Source: Parelaphostrongylus tenuis (lineage: Eukaryota > Nematoda > Chromadorea > Rhabditida > Metastrongylidae). From it: a stretch of 64,000 nt of DNA. Positions within the stretch are counted from its first letter, which is position 1; each line of letters begins with the position of its first letter. The translations under genes and the position numbers were made by a program. The stretch covers positions 248,001-312,000 of the forward strand of contig JAHQIW010004522.1 in assembly GCA_019055375.1 (NCBI GenBank), read 5' to 3'. Of the stretch, positions 25,801 to 36,485 are shown in pieces. A model generated the notes under the pieces. It worked only from the letters and a program-made list of their open reading frames with translations, made no database searches and was not told the DNA's origin.

Positions 25801-26151
25801 CCATCCAACAAGTTCATTAGAGTGGGTATAAGCTTACACTGTGTAAATGTGTCCTTTTCGTTGGAAGAATATCAATTCATATTTTTCCATAAAGCAGTAC
25901 TTAATATAGGTATTCGCAGAACTTTAGTGAAAATTGGCAAGCAGATCATACTGGAACAAAAGTTCTTTAGAGGTTAGAATAATAAATGGGTAAATTCAGC
26001 ACTTTTGATCAACTGCACATTTGGATTTCCAAGAAAGCAAGTTCTTCAATCAGTTGCTAAAAGAACATCTAAAACTCACCACGGCCATTATCAGCGACGC
26101 CGCAATGTTCTCCGCGTGAACATGCATTGGAGTGGACGGGGAACTTGACAT
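16843..26151 (-). CDS. Srx-family chemoreceptor GPCR, copy B
   Basis: Exons: 26080-26151 (MSSSPSTPMHVHAENI), 20051-20211 (TM1-2, GVFGLVSNGFVILAVRY), 19493-19719 (TM3-4, FWFVCIYSHLAIAVNRI), 18730-18902 (TM5, CGYIITNFIYFY, ending CLRLKHK), about 17044-17105 (KRRQMEVRFFKQ), and 16843-16973 (TM6-7, TVYQNALFILQEM, then FTGTLLWELCLALD and a GTGAGT donor). No stop interrupts these exons. The W...LDG segment is typical of Srx TM7; the last small exon was not found. The usual exon 3 donor (after 19497) gives the wrong phase. A GTATTA donor four bases on restores the frame into exon 4. Exon 5 lacks an obvious AG acceptor. Intron 1 is 5.9 kb and contains a fold-back element and a PLE. Best preserved of the three copies; function is inferred from the family only. 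Confidence 0.8.
20442..20850. mobile_element. Fold-back element with two inverted SINE-B heads
   Basis: A minus-strand SINE-B unit (20442-20575) and a plus-strand tRNA-like unit (about 20765-20830, CAACGGGTCACAGCA) flank inner arms that are inverted copies. The left arm is CTACAGCGCATCTATCTGTC near 20590; the right is the matching GACAGATAGATGAGTTGCAG near 20725. It has the same architecture as 52976-53492, so it behaves as one palindromic mobile unit. It lies in srx copy B intron 1. Confidence 0.6.
20875..21090 (+). mobile_element. SINE-C, diverged (plus)
   Basis: Head GGTATGGCCGACTGGTTGAG, then body matches CCACAGACAGGTTATCCTAC and GAACGAATTGAATGTTAGAAGTAC-like blocks of SINE-C. More diverged than the copies at 10.1 and 36.2 kb. 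Confidence 0.45.
21091..22300. other. No gene recognised (srx copy B intron 1)
   Basis: Intronic sequence between SINE-C and the PLE terminal block. Only chance open frames. Confidence 0.45.
22310..25000 (+). mobile_element. Penelope-like element (RT + GIY-YIG), degraded
   Basis: Pieces appear in order but in shifting frames. 22930-23020: PRAFFRQQDPNIKVDINFRI. 23090-23200: INFKTIRLSVSDKRGKFVMI. 23470-23670: KVGPIISCVGRPTDRI, then FFDATAHYTNV. 23843-24169: reverse transcriptase MGQRLAPALAIAFMSKVE with the YIDD catalytic box at about 23940, then NWLPLLNVQVSLS. 24520-24720: CKVCPYGRDGDC, then the GIY-YIG-type YLISCEACGYEYTGETRK. 24740-24900 gives the C-terminal tail (KTLEAFQIYSKGPKMNRKE). The Cys cluster before GIY-YIG fits Neptune/Nematis-type PLEs (inference). 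Multiple stops and frameshifts make it non-autonomous. The left terminal block (22310-22500) is an inverted match to 25390-25530. Confidence 0.85.
23305..23420. repeat. 58-bp tandem duplication inside the PLE
   Basis: Two adjacent copies of a 58-bp unit starting CTCAACTAAAAC (23305 and 23363) and running to TTATACTTACTTA. It interrupts the PLE reading frame between the N-terminal region and the RT. Confidence 0.75.
25233..25640. mobile_element. Inverted pair of PLE terminal repeats, right flank of PLE
   Basis: 25233-25380 and 25385-25640 are ends in opposite orientation, each with a decayed hammerhead. 25385-25530 is an inverted match to 22310-22500 on the other side of the RT region (shared ATATATCATACC, GCTCTTAGCTGGT and GTGAAAATATC blocks). 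This supports PLE-type pseudo-LTRs rather than simple LTRs. Confidence 0.6.
25292..25335 (-). ncRNA. Decayed hammerhead-like motif
   Basis: Minus strand: GTGCAT, CTGGCGAG core, stem II GCT...GGC with a TATGCAA loop, CAAAA instead of GAAA, TACGTGTAT, TGCA. Stem I GTGCA/TGCA(C) still pairs. A plus-strand partner near 25571-25615 is more decayed (CCGAGACACGTGTATTGCACC). The core losses argue against activity. Confidence 0.35.
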
Positions 26152-26289
26152 CTGAGAAACGTGACAGCTTTATATCGACTAAAATAAATACGCAGTTAGG
26201 AAATGCAACCAGATATAAGTGGAAAAACGTAAAATGCCTCTCTCATAGTTGTAGCCAATTGATCCAGAACAAATATGAGAATGTGGTTT

Positions 26290-26920
26290 GACATAATGTT
26301 CTGGACCTTTCATGAGATCCAGTAAGTCACTACCAGTGCTGGACGTATGTTTGTGTTTTTCACAACCTCATCAGCTGCTCATATCATTCGGCTCATCGGC
26401 TATACTATTTTAGGAATCGCCGCCGAAGATGCATCACTGTACGTCGAGTAAAAGGTTGCTTGATATGTCGTTTTTTCAGTGATTAAATGTCGATTGCATG
26501 ACTCGCAGCTGATAAAAATGACATATGGCAATATATTTAAATCGACTGGGCTGAGAGCTCGCTTATTATGCAATATCGTCTGATAGGATGTCTTAAGTCC
26601 TTTATGAGCTTCATTATGGCACCTTGCATGCTAGACGTGCCTTTCGGCTTTCTCGTAAGCGTCATCACCAGCACATGCTATCTGTCGTTTTGATCAGCCG
26701 TAAGCCATATAGTCGGCAAGTCATTGAAGGAACGCCATATCAAGTGATCTTTTCATTTGATATACAGTGATAAATCTTCGGAGACGAATCCTAATAACAA
26801 TAGGATCGATCAGCAAATGGTGTGTTCTGTTTATGAGGCTTAAAGGAAGCAGCAACGTACGTCTAGCATCAGAGGTGCCATACCATACCTCATGAAAGGC
26901 TTAAAAGATTCTATCAGGTT
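26290..26920. repeat. Cluster of family 1 ribozyme repeats in both orientations
   Basis: Three related units: minus at about 26300-26375, minus at about 26590-26680, plus at about 26820-26910. They share the ACGTCTAGCA cleavage-site block followed by GGTGCCATA and CTCAT(G)AAAGG, also seen at 3598-3648 and 38798-38850. The set lies directly upstream (5') of srx copy B exon 1. Confidence 0.5.
26626..26678 (-). ncRNA. Hammerhead-like motif, family 1
   Basis: Minus strand: GTGCTG pairs with TAGCAT (6 pairs counting wobbles). Core UGAUGA is intact but position 3 is G rather than C. Stem II GCTT/AAGC closes a short loop, then CGAAA, a GGCACG stem III region and the GTC cleavage triplet. The intact GAAA and paired stem I support the fold; the C3 loss predicts poor cleavage. 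Confidence 0.42.
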
Positions 26921-27686
26921 ATAATAAGTTTTTAAATAAAATCTTAGAACAGTTGACTGGAAGATATTGCTACAATAGTGTAGTTTGGAACGTATGTCAT
27001 CGTTTCGACATCAGTTGCATGCTACATCCATTTTTGGAAGATGCAGCTCCAGCCGTCCACAGGCCAATCACCAAAGGGTTTATGCGACAGGACCTTCATT
27101 GCAAGGTGCCCTTTCAAAGAGTTCAGTGCCTTCCGTGAACGTGGATAGCTTGCGTCAGCGTTGAATCAGTAATAAAAATAAGTTGCGGGCATTTTCCTAG
27201 CAGCAAGCTAAGTTCCGCCGTTGTAGTGAGTGAGCTAATCGTACGTTACTTACATCAAGAAACAGGAAATGCAAAGGACATAAATGAAAGTGCAGTGCTC
27301 AATGCTGTTCATGTATCTGGTTCCACTCAAGCATCATTTTATGTGATTTCAGTAGTGGTCTACTATGATCTGAAATTGACCGGAAAATGTTAGACGTGTA
27401 TTCGGCAAAGTAGTCTTTTTGTCGGATTTTTACTTGATTTCACCATAAATAGAAGACACTTGTTTTAACCATGACAAGGAAGAATCTGAAACTTCGTGTT
27501 CTGGAAATTCAAAAATGATCACACAACAATCGGGTGAGTTGTGAAAATGGTCACAAGAAGCGTACTTATGCTTCACTGAGCGATTAGAAATTGGCTCAAC
27601 TACATTTGATCTACATGTGATCTCTGAGGACTACGCGTGACGTTTTGCACGACCTTCGGAAAAAGAAGGATGAATGATAAATTTTT
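26921..27686. other. No gene recognised
   Basis: Unique-looking AT-rich sequence with no supported feature. It lies upstream of srx copy B. Confidence 0.45.
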
Positions 27687-27958
27687 CGCCGTTGATAAAT
27701 CTCTGAGGAATGCGTCTTGCAATCGATTTCAATTTTCAGCTTCATTTGAAGTGTTGAATACACATCTGTCGTCTACACTAATTCGCGATGGCGTTCCGAA
27801 CTAGCAAGTCAGTGTTGATCATTCTCCTAGACAAGCTTGATACAAATTCATCGACTCTGGATAGAGAAGACTTGGTGAGCTATGAGCGCTAGATTTAACA
27901 ATCGACCTTGTATGGGACGCAGAGCACCTCTGACCCTTGCGCCAAACGCGCTCTTGAT
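27687..27958 (-). mobile_element. SINE-A, diverged (minus)
   Basis: Full-length but degenerate: tail block GATAAATCTCTGAGGAATGCG at the left, head block CGACCTTG...GGGACGCAGAGCACCTCTG at the right. Older than the copies at 4907 and 30918. Confidence 0.6.
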
Positions 27959-28317
27959 CCTTGTGGCTTTCGTTTGTCAATGCTAGGACTGCAGCAAAAC
28001 CATCTGCAGGACTCCCATTGAAAATTCCACACAATACGGATAGTCATCTCCAACTGGAGTGTACATGCCTTTTCATTAAACGTAAAAAAATAATCATAAG
28101 TCTGGACCGGAGAATTTCGTAAGTGCAGCGCAAGGTGCCATAGGAATACAAATAAAGCACTGATCGTAATGACTCTGTTTTTCTTTTTTAACTCGCAGAT
28201 GATATATTATTACAATTATTTTTTGGGAAGGTGACAAAAATGCACATGAAACCTAGGCAGATCTTATTGGTTATTGACAAGAAAACTCACATTTTCTTCT
28301 TATTATCGTGCTAACAT

Positions 28318-28667
<350 letters not shown>

Positions 28668-29057
28668 GCTGCCTGGGCTAGTTGGCATGCAAGTAAATGA
28701 CGCCGTAGGACGGGAAAATCGAGAAGAAAGAGAAAAAGAGCAGAAATCTAATTGAAAATAAAAATACACACGAGGCAAGTTTTACCATCTCGATCATATA
28801 GCAATTTATTTGAAATGTATAGTTGTAATAGGACTTAATAATCATTTGGAATAGCACTCCGTAGCGCTAAGCAAAAGTCAGTGGACAGGAGCTCATAGGT
28901 GATTATACCTATAGAGCATAGAAGGCCATTTTTTCAGTACATGCGCTCCATAAAGCCATAAATCGTCTGCTCTGCATCTCATGAAATCTTCAGAGTTTTT
29001 ACATCAAAGTTCCATACCATGCAATCTTCTAGATTTGTGCTTTTTGATCGTTTTTTT

Positions 29058-29195
29058 TTGAGGCGGTGGTATGATGCTACACATATACCCAGTGATGTTG
29101 GATAATGTGCAAAATTCGAGGTCAGACGATACCCGAACCCGCATGCTACCCCTCATGGGGCGCGTGCTTAACCAGTTGCACTACCGGCGCCTGTT
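29058..29195 (-). mobile_element. SINE-B (minus)
   Basis: GTGGTATGATGCTACACATA body end at the left, then CGAACCCGCATGCTACCCC and GGCGCGTGCTTAACCAGTTG, the reverse complement of a tRNA-like head with CAACTGGTTAAGCACGCGCC. The T-arm is partly decayed. Confidence 0.6.
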
Positions 29196-30190
29196 TGGTT
29201 ACCTGCTCTACAACTATTGAAAACTTGTCACAGTGAACTCTTCCTGTTCATTTTAGCAGGAACACATGAACGATCTTATCATCATTGATCATTACATGCT
29301 TGCAATTGTTACATATGTGATGTCACTCACATTCGTAAAGAAGTATTACACGATTTCCTGATTAATCATGTTTCTTTGAGGAAACTCATATTAGTATAAA
29401 GTCGGTTTTGTTGAGATTAGTTAATCTGTTGACGTTACCACTCCTAAAAAGGATGGATTAAGGCGGATAAAAATATCTCACTACGTTATCCATAGAAATT
29501 TCGCTTTCGCTATGGAATTCTCTTACTTTTCCAAGATATGAGTAAGTCAAGTTAAGTGAGCGAGCCAAGATAAATGAGAAAGATATAATGGCCGAATCCC
29601 ATTAGACAGCACCACTGGTGATCAAATATATTCTGACGGATCATGCGACATGTGAGATAGGCTACCAATAGTATAAGATTGTACTAAGTATTTGTATCAT
29701 AATATATTTTGCTGCATAGTCGTATTCTCATGGAATAGTGCGATGTGGAATACAATTGCAAGAGTACTGAGACACGAACAAAACAAGTTTGCACAGTGCT
29801 CTCACGTAATCTTTTGCTCTTAGCTCTGAAACTATCTAAAAAAACAAGGTTAGGCGGCGGTGTCCTAGAGAGAGAGAAATAGTTGAACAATTCCAAAGAT
29901 CGACTTTCTACTTGCCTCGGCATCAAAATCAATTTATGTGAGTGCCAAAGACTTAGTTGTTTGAGTCGGGTCGACGTTGGTGGTTGTTGTTGTTGCTGAT
30001 GTTTGGTATGAGTTGCACTATGAATCGTAGGCCGGCGATTCCATCACACCGCCTTCTATAGAGCCTGGACGCACACTACAGGCTTGAGCGGTTCCGAATT
30101 ACTCTCGATTGATCCTGGCATTGTCTGATTTAAGCGGGCAAAGATTGTGTGAGTTTAAACTCAATACACGTGATAGACGTAAAAACTAGG
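29196..30190. other. Diverged dispersed block, function unknown
   Basis: About 29690-29930 (minus frame MILMPRQVESRSLELFNYF...) resembles 46600-46740 and 48715-48850 in sequence and orientation. The shared block encodes no motif I recognise. Nothing else seen. Confidence 0.3.
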
Positions 30191-30194
30191 GGAT

Positions 30195-30430
30195 AAAGCT
30201 ATCGGCGTTTATGAGCTTCTGAGGCTATGCACTCGAATTTAGTAAACATTGAGGTGATCGAATGCGCCGATGAATTATGCCCCTCACCCTCTCCTCCCAA
30301 ACACATCGGCGCCACGAGTTTGGCCACCTCGGAGGTGAAGTCTGGTGAGTTCGGGCCCGAAATCATAACGACGACATTGCAAGTCTCATCGGCCACGTTT
30401 GACCATTGCGGCACTCTCGCATCATGTAAT
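30195..30430 (-). repeat. Very diverged SINE-A-like copy
   Basis: CTATGCACTCGAATTTAG, then TTGAGGTGATCGAATGCG, match the SINE-A body in reverse; the head end is decayed. The flank 30450-30760 resembles sequence following the SINE-like blocks at 46880 and 51683, so all three may be one old duplicated unit. Confidence 0.4.
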
Positions 30431-30904
30431 ATATAGGGAATGAGTATACCAATTTACACAATGAGCGAACAGTGTCCACATGCCAGAAAATTTAGACGGG
30501 AAACATTAATTCGGTGGAGCACTTGTGTTGAATAACCATTTGAATACAACCTCTAAAATCTGAAAATGAATTAAATGAAACAGTGCTGCACTGTCAAATG
30601 TAATCTTGCGTGTTGTCTCAGGTCAAGAGCTTTTCTCAAATATGAGCGAGAAACCTCGTAGTTGGTGTGTTCAAAACATATAAGCTTTCTTAGGGGTGTG
30701 ATGCTTAAGTGCTTTGTAATAACAATTATTTGTTTGCTCTAAAAAGGATTTTTCAATGGTTGAAATGAAACAGGACGTTCACTGCATAAGTGGAGGGGAG
30801 GCTCGGCCGAAAAGGGTCGGCTCTTTGGAAATCACTGAAAAGCAAGCTGATCACTCATTAAAGTCGCCTGCACGCGTTGGTCATGTAATCAATATATTGA
30901 CCAA

Positions 30905-31228
30905 TATAGTCGGCGAGGAGCGCATGTGGCGCAGTGGTTAGAGGTGCTCTGCGTCGCACACGAGGTCAGTGGTTCGATCTCGCCCTCATGGCCCACTAAG
31001 CCATCCATCCCTCCGGGGTCGGTAAATTCGTACCAGGCAGGTCTCAGAGTTGTCTGGGAGGATAAGCAGCACTAACTCGGTTCAGCGGGAGGCCACCGCG
31101 AGTCATTGTAAAGGCCAGATGTGCATTCAATCATCTCAAACGAAGTCAAAAATTGAAGTCGAATGCATGGCGCATCACTCAGGGATTGATCAACGCCGAG
31201 AGCTTTATCCTTTTTTATAGTCGGCGAG
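30905..31228 (+). mobile_element. SINE-A with 13-bp target-site duplication
   Basis: The SINE body is 30918-31215. The direct repeat TATAGTCGGCGAG occurs at 30905-30917 and 31216-31228. The head reads GCGCATGTGGCGCAGTGG (A box) and GGTTCGATC (B box); the tail is AGCTTTATCC plus a short T run. This is the best-preserved copy and a young insertion. Mobilisation by a LINE partner, perhaps the RTE elements here, is inference. Confidence 0.85.
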
Positions 31229-31504
31229 CACATTTTCTTCAATAGCAACAAAGATAAAGAAATATCAGCTATTGCACCTAAGTTATTATGATCAGATTAT
31301 TCTCTATGCAGTGCATTGTTGTTCTCTCAAAAGAAATGTGTCAATATTTTTTTTGTAACATTCGAAATTCACCGAATCGCTGCACTTGAACCTGAATCTC
31401 TAAAGTTACATCCCAATTTGAAACAATTTTTTTCCGAAATGTGCTTCTACAGTTCACTTGCATGTGACTTTTTTGCGAATGACTTAATCAATTCGTCTTC
31501 ATAG

Positions 31505-31715
31505 TGTTTTTTTCACTGTGCAGATCTCACTAGTTCTAACATTCAACTCGAACGTCGTGATATACTGGTTGAAAGAATCTCCTTGCAGTCTCGAGTATAG
31601 CCTGGATATGACGTTTCATAAGACATTGTGTTGGACGCCGGAGGGAGCTGGGGAGTAAAGCTCAACTCGAAGCGCGCCTCGACGAGCAACACGACCATTC
31701 GGTTACGGCGAACCC
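31505..31715 (-). mobile_element. SINE-C (minus)
   Basis: Left tail block CACTGTGCAGATCTCACTAG, then CGAACGTCGTGATATACTGG, then GACTGC-like, head near 31710 with GGTTACGGCG. Matches 4615-4862 and 34180-34410. Confidence 0.55.
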
Positions 31716-32439
31716 TCACTTATATATGTAAAGCTCAGAGATAAGTTTGTGTACTTTAGTACTTCTCTGCCCGCACCTATTTTTAACCCTTTTTTCTTCT
31801 TTTTTTTTGGAGTTCTAGTAGTCATTCTGTAGCTTATCTTGATAACTTCAACGTTTTACTTGGTTCGAAGAAAACGCTTCATTGTGCTGAAAAGTAAAAG
31901 TAGAAAATTATGTTTTACATTTGGCTCGTTATCGCGCATGCTTTTGTTAATTATACAAAAATTTTTTCTCCATTTCGTAGAGATTCTTAATTTTTTTCTT
32001 GTATTTCATTGTGAAAAAACTTTTTTTATCGATGTGCACGCTTAAACCTATTATTTACATTTTATATTGCCAAATTAACTCGCTATTAGGCCTGACTAAA
32101 CAAATAAGTCTATACACGCAATGATATTGACGTTTCATACGGAGTTATTTTCAAAACATGGAAAAACTTTCCAATTTAGTAGGAAAAATTGCACGTCATA
32201 TGTGAATTGCGATGAATTAACCGCGCAATCGATACATAATCATCAACATACCGTAACCAACAATGATGGCGAAATCCAAGTTTCTAAGGCCACCTACAGC
32301 TCACTAAGAACATTGCAGTGATTGGCATTTGATTGGACTAAGGGGTATATTTGCTAATATCTTCATATTCGATCATATTTTCAATTTTTTCGACCTCTTT
32401 TGGGACACTGTAATGTGACAATGTATTATTTGAGTCTTC
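31716..32439. other. No gene recognised
   Basis: T-rich sequence; the open frames at 31839-32045 and 32121-32321 are anonymous. Confidence 0.4.
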
Positions 32440-32600
32440 CCTAAGGTCTTTTATAGGTGCTTATACAGTGCAATACAAGTGTTTCGGCCTTGCAGGCTCG
32501 CTAATTGCACGAAGCCTTTCGTCTAAGTTAATCCCTTTATGGGAAGAACCCCATTCCAAAAGGAATCGTCAACAAACGATCCGTGTCCCCAGGTGGGGAA
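32440..32600. mobile_element. PLE terminal-repeat fragment
   Basis: Contains the TGCAATAC...GTTTCGGCCTTGCAGGCTCGC block and CCTTTCGTCTAAGTTAATCCC, matching the left half of 25233-25380. It is a single unpaired fragment. Confidence 0.5.
32468..32510 (-). ncRNA. Hammerhead-like motif, decayed core
   Basis: Minus strand: stem I GTGCAA/TTGCAC pairs perfectly (6 bp). Stem II CC/GG with a TGCAA loop; CCGAAAC second core strand intact; ACTTGTA stem III region. The first core strand reads TTAGCGAG instead of CUGANGAG, so it is likely inactive. Confidence 0.38.
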
Positions 32601-32999
32601 TAAAGAAATTCAACGCGAACCAAAAGCAACAGGTGCTTTCAGAGACGCAGGTAAATCATGGGATGAACTTGTTGCATCTGTAGCCGACTTGATATAGCTT
32701 TATTTCTACGAGTCAAATTGATGAAAGTCTGCAATTAAACGGCTAGAAAGTACGAGGGAGGTGGTTAGGATATTATTCAGCAAATAAACTCCTTACGCTC
32801 CCGTGAGAGAGGCTGACGAGCTACTCTTGAGTACCTCGCTCCCACGAATAGAGCAAGGCAAGGTATACGTTGGGTATTTAAATGCTAAAAACAACGATAA
32901 GTATGGGCTTGATTCACCCTCGAGAGAGTACCGATACGGCAGGGTCAGACAGGACGAGTACGAAGAGGCTGCACAAATCTCAGGGCAATACTAGGCTGC

Positions 33000-35560
33000 C
33001 AAAATAGCAGCGGGCTAAAATAACGATCTGTACCTACAATGCAAGAACACTTGCTCATGAATCTACTGTGGAAGAGTTTTTAATTCAAGCTGTACGACGT
33101 CATTTGCGTAGTTGAGACAAGAAGACGCCATCCTTTTCACGCTGTATATGACAGTGGAGAATAACTGTTTGTTGGAGTATACGAAGGCAGAGGTATCGGC
33201 GGCGATAACGTTCTCGTTGGATCGAATTTGGCCGTGAACATCGATTCATTTGAACAGCAAACAACTCGTATCGGACGATTCTTATAGTCATTGTTGGAGA
33301 TTTTTACGCGAGAACTGGATGTGAAGGAACGCCTGAAGATTGTCAAACTGGGGCCAGCGGACTAAAATAGAACGAATAGGGTGAAAGGCTATTCATCATG
33401 GCGACCTAAACCATCCATGGTAACACATTTACATAGGTTTCACTCTCAACGGTGGACGTGAGAGTTTTCTAGTGGAGAGTAGCATAACGAAATAGACCAT
33501 ATCTTACTAAATCGAAGGTGTTGCCTGACCGGTGTCGTTGTTGTTCCTAAGCTCTGCACGGAATTAGACCATGGTGTCCCTCGTGCAACTTTCCTATTAT
33601 CGCGGAAAGAAGAGGAAACCGCTAAAGTCAAATAACGGAGTTTCAAGAATCAACATAAACTGGGATGTATTAAAGTCAATGATCGTCTCTTGAGAAGGTT
33701 GAGATTGCTGACAACATCGGCGAAGAATACGACCGGTTTATTCTGCATCTTCACTTTAGAGCTGTAAAAACCGAGAGTCCTAAGCTAATACGTCAACGTA
33801 TAGTACGAGCTAAAGGCAACCGAAACCTCATGTGCGAAGTTGCGTAACGCTGTCAAGAAGTGACAAAAGAAGATCTCAAAGAAAAACGAAAAGTAGTTAG
33901 CATACCGACAGTGGAGCATAGAATAACACCTGGTCCAGACAGTATAAGGTCAGATCACCTGAAGAGCCTGCCGTCAGTTCTCATCATCACTCTGACTCGG
34001 CTCTTCCATCGTTTCCTTATCAGAATGCATTGCTCGCACTCAAGGAAAAAGCGGCAAGAGAGTGTTGTTTTTCAAAAAGAGGACCCTTCACATCATAGGC
34101 AATTATCGTTCAATCTGCTGCTGTCTGTCGTATGTAAGCTTTTCTTTATTTTTAACTACTTTATTTGATCCGTCATCACAATTTCTTCATTGTGCGGATC
34201 CCAGTACTTCTAGTATCCCATTTGTTTTTCGTCGTCTTCTTTAACGGCGTAGAAAACTGGTTGGGCAAATCTTCTTGCAATTTCGCGGATAGCCTTGCTG
34301 TGGCGTTCCATAGAATGTTGTTGATGACTGCCGGAGTGAGGTGAGAGTGGCGCTCGGCTACGCGGGCGTCGTGACCAAACTCACAATCGTTCGTCCGCGG
34401 CGTTTCTAGAACTAAAAAAAATATAAATTCTTCATTCGAGTCACCCTAAACAGGATTTGCAAAACACTTCACGAAGGACAACCATGCAAACAAGCAGATT
34501 TTCAAAAAGAATTCAGTACCATGGACCGCATCCACACAATTACAAGATTCGTTGGTTTCACGAGAGTACAAACTACCGCCCTGTCTCACCTTCATCGATC
34601 TGAAGAAAGCCTTTGATTCAGTGGAAGCAGAAGCTGTTATATGCGCTTTAGATCACCACGATACCCTACTCGATTCATAATAATCCTTCTTGAACTACAC
34701 AAAGATTTTACGACCAAAATATCTCCATTTTACAACAATATCACCATAGACGTAAGAAGAGGGGTTCGACAAGGAGATACAATTACGCTAAAATTACTCA
34801 CTGCCACCCTCCAAAACGTCATACGAACATTAGAATGGGGCGATGCGAGAATGAAAAATGGCGATCGACATTTAAACCGTGTTCGCTGAGCTAATGATAT
34901 CCTCCTTATAACACCAAGAATTAGCCAAGCGGAGCGAATGTTAACCGATTTTGACAACGCCTGTGGAATGATCGGTCTTCAACTAAATCTTACGAAAACA
35001 ATGTTCATGAGGAATGAATGGGTTTTGAATACCCTATTCATGATCAATGAACGAAAATCTCCGAATGCTCCAGTTACGTCTATCTAGTTCGTAAAATCAA
35101 CATGATGAACGACCTAGCTGCCGAGTTGAGGAGTATGAAAGGAATAGCTTGGAGATCGCTTAGGAGCATCGAAGATGCAGTGAAGAGAAAGAGAACATCC
35201 GATTCCGTGCCCACCTTTTCGACTTCACGATTATTCTTGCCCTAATGTATGCAGCAGAAACCTGTTTGATACGTAAGCAGGATGAAAGATCACTTGGTGC
35301 TATAGAAAGCGCAGTCGATAATTCGATGCTAGGAGTATAACGTATCGCGCTAATGAGAGAAAAGATCCGAAGTTTCGACCTGCGTCAGCAATCAAAAATT
35401 GAGGCGCCCTTCTCCACGTTAGGATATAGAAAATAAGGTGGGGCCGGACACTTGATGCGCTTCAACGACTACCGATGGACGAGAGCCGTCACCGACTGGA
35501 TTCCTTGGAACCTTGTGCCAAGCCCAATGACTCCCTCTTCTAGGACACTCCCATGCAAAA
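33000..35560 (+). mobile_element. RTE-type LINE (endonuclease + reverse transcriptase), degraded
   Basis: 33020-33650: AP-endonuclease remnants (TICTYNARTLAHESTVEEF, VIVGDFYARTG) in shifting frames. 33930-34140: RT N-terminal part (TPGPDSIRSDHLKSLPSV). 34430-35000: HEGQPCKQADFQKEFSTMD, then FIDLKKAFDSVEAEAVICAL, KISPFYNNITIDVRRGVRQG, DILLITPRISQAERMLTDFD and LQLNLTKTMFMRNE. The strand normally carrying FADD reads as a stop plus AND here. The C-terminal region follows to about 35500 (DLRQQSKIEA, RWTRAVTDWIPW). A SINE-C copy splits the RT at about 34180-34410. Many stops; inactive. Confidence 0.85.
34180..34410 (-). mobile_element. SINE-C inserted in the RTE reverse transcriptase
   Basis: Tail block TGTGCGGATCCCAGTACTTC at the left, GGCGTTCCATAGAATGTTG body, head near 34390. 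It lies exactly between RT segments ending LSVVCKLF and starting TLNRICKTLHEGQPC. The SINE therefore moved after this LINE inserted. Confidence 0.65.
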
Positions 35561-36245
35561 GATAGGTGTTCCTCTGTGTCCAAGAGATGAGTAAAAAAGG
35601 TACTTACTTGTACGCATTCACTGTCTGGCTTTCAAAACCATTTCTGGATGTAATCACTTTTGGAAAGTTGGGTTTCAACGTTTGATGAAGGACACCAATG
35701 CTGCTTAGGCTCTCACGTGTGATTTTGGTTTACTTTGACTGTCCATTCAGAAACTTTAAGCATATGTCCATCTTTTCCAGTGTGGGGTAGATGACTAATT
35801 AATTATCTGTGTATCAACAATAGAGCGATGGTTCATGACTAAGAATCAAGACGTCCGCATCAGACATAAAGGCAATGGCAAAAACTGGTGTCAATCGTTA
35901 CTTTTCTGTCAATCCTCTGAACGTCGCCAGAAGATCTTCCCAAGCAACGAAAGACTGGACAGCTCAGACATCTTTTCGAAAGTCATGAGTTTTTGAACCA
36001 TGATACTTTTTATATAAGAAAATTGAGCAATAAGCAGAAACTCGACCTTAAGCGAGAGTTGGACCCGTGTTTTACCACCCACCATTCACTCTTAAAGATC
36101 TTCTGTCATAGCTACGAGCCACTTTCGTTTAGAGGTTTGGTCGGGTAAGCAATATCGCTCTCTAAACCCACTTGAACTGACAGCCATTCTACTTATATGT
36201 ATCCAAGCTGCCTACGTTTTTACTGCTTTTTGGATGCAAAAGGCA
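35561..36245. other. No gene recognised
   Basis: 3' flank of the LINE; may include its untranslated tail. No distinctive feature. Confidence 0.35.
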
Positions 36246-36247
36246 AT

Positions 36248-36485
36248 AAGGGAGCGCCGTGGCCGAGTGATTATGATGCTCGTCGCGACGCGCGCGGAGC
36301 TGAGCTCCACCTTACCTTTTCTCGGCAGTCAACAACAAAGTCCTATGGAACGCCACAGCAAGGTTATATTTGAGATTGCATGGAGACTCGCTCAACCAGT
36401 TTTCTTACGCCGTTCATGAAGAAGGCAAAAAACGAATCTAATGCTAGATATACTGGAATCTGCTCAGTGAAACAAAAAGCCTTTC
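36248..36485 (+). mobile_element. SINE-C (plus), reference copy
   Basis: Head GGGAGCGCCGTGGCCGAGTG (class II tRNA-like A box), then GGCAGTCAACAACAAAGTCC, CCTATGGAACGCCACAGC, AGACTCGCTCAACCAGTTTT, and a tail CTGCTCAGTGAAACAAAAAG. The best-kept of about six copies in the window. Confidence 0.65.
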
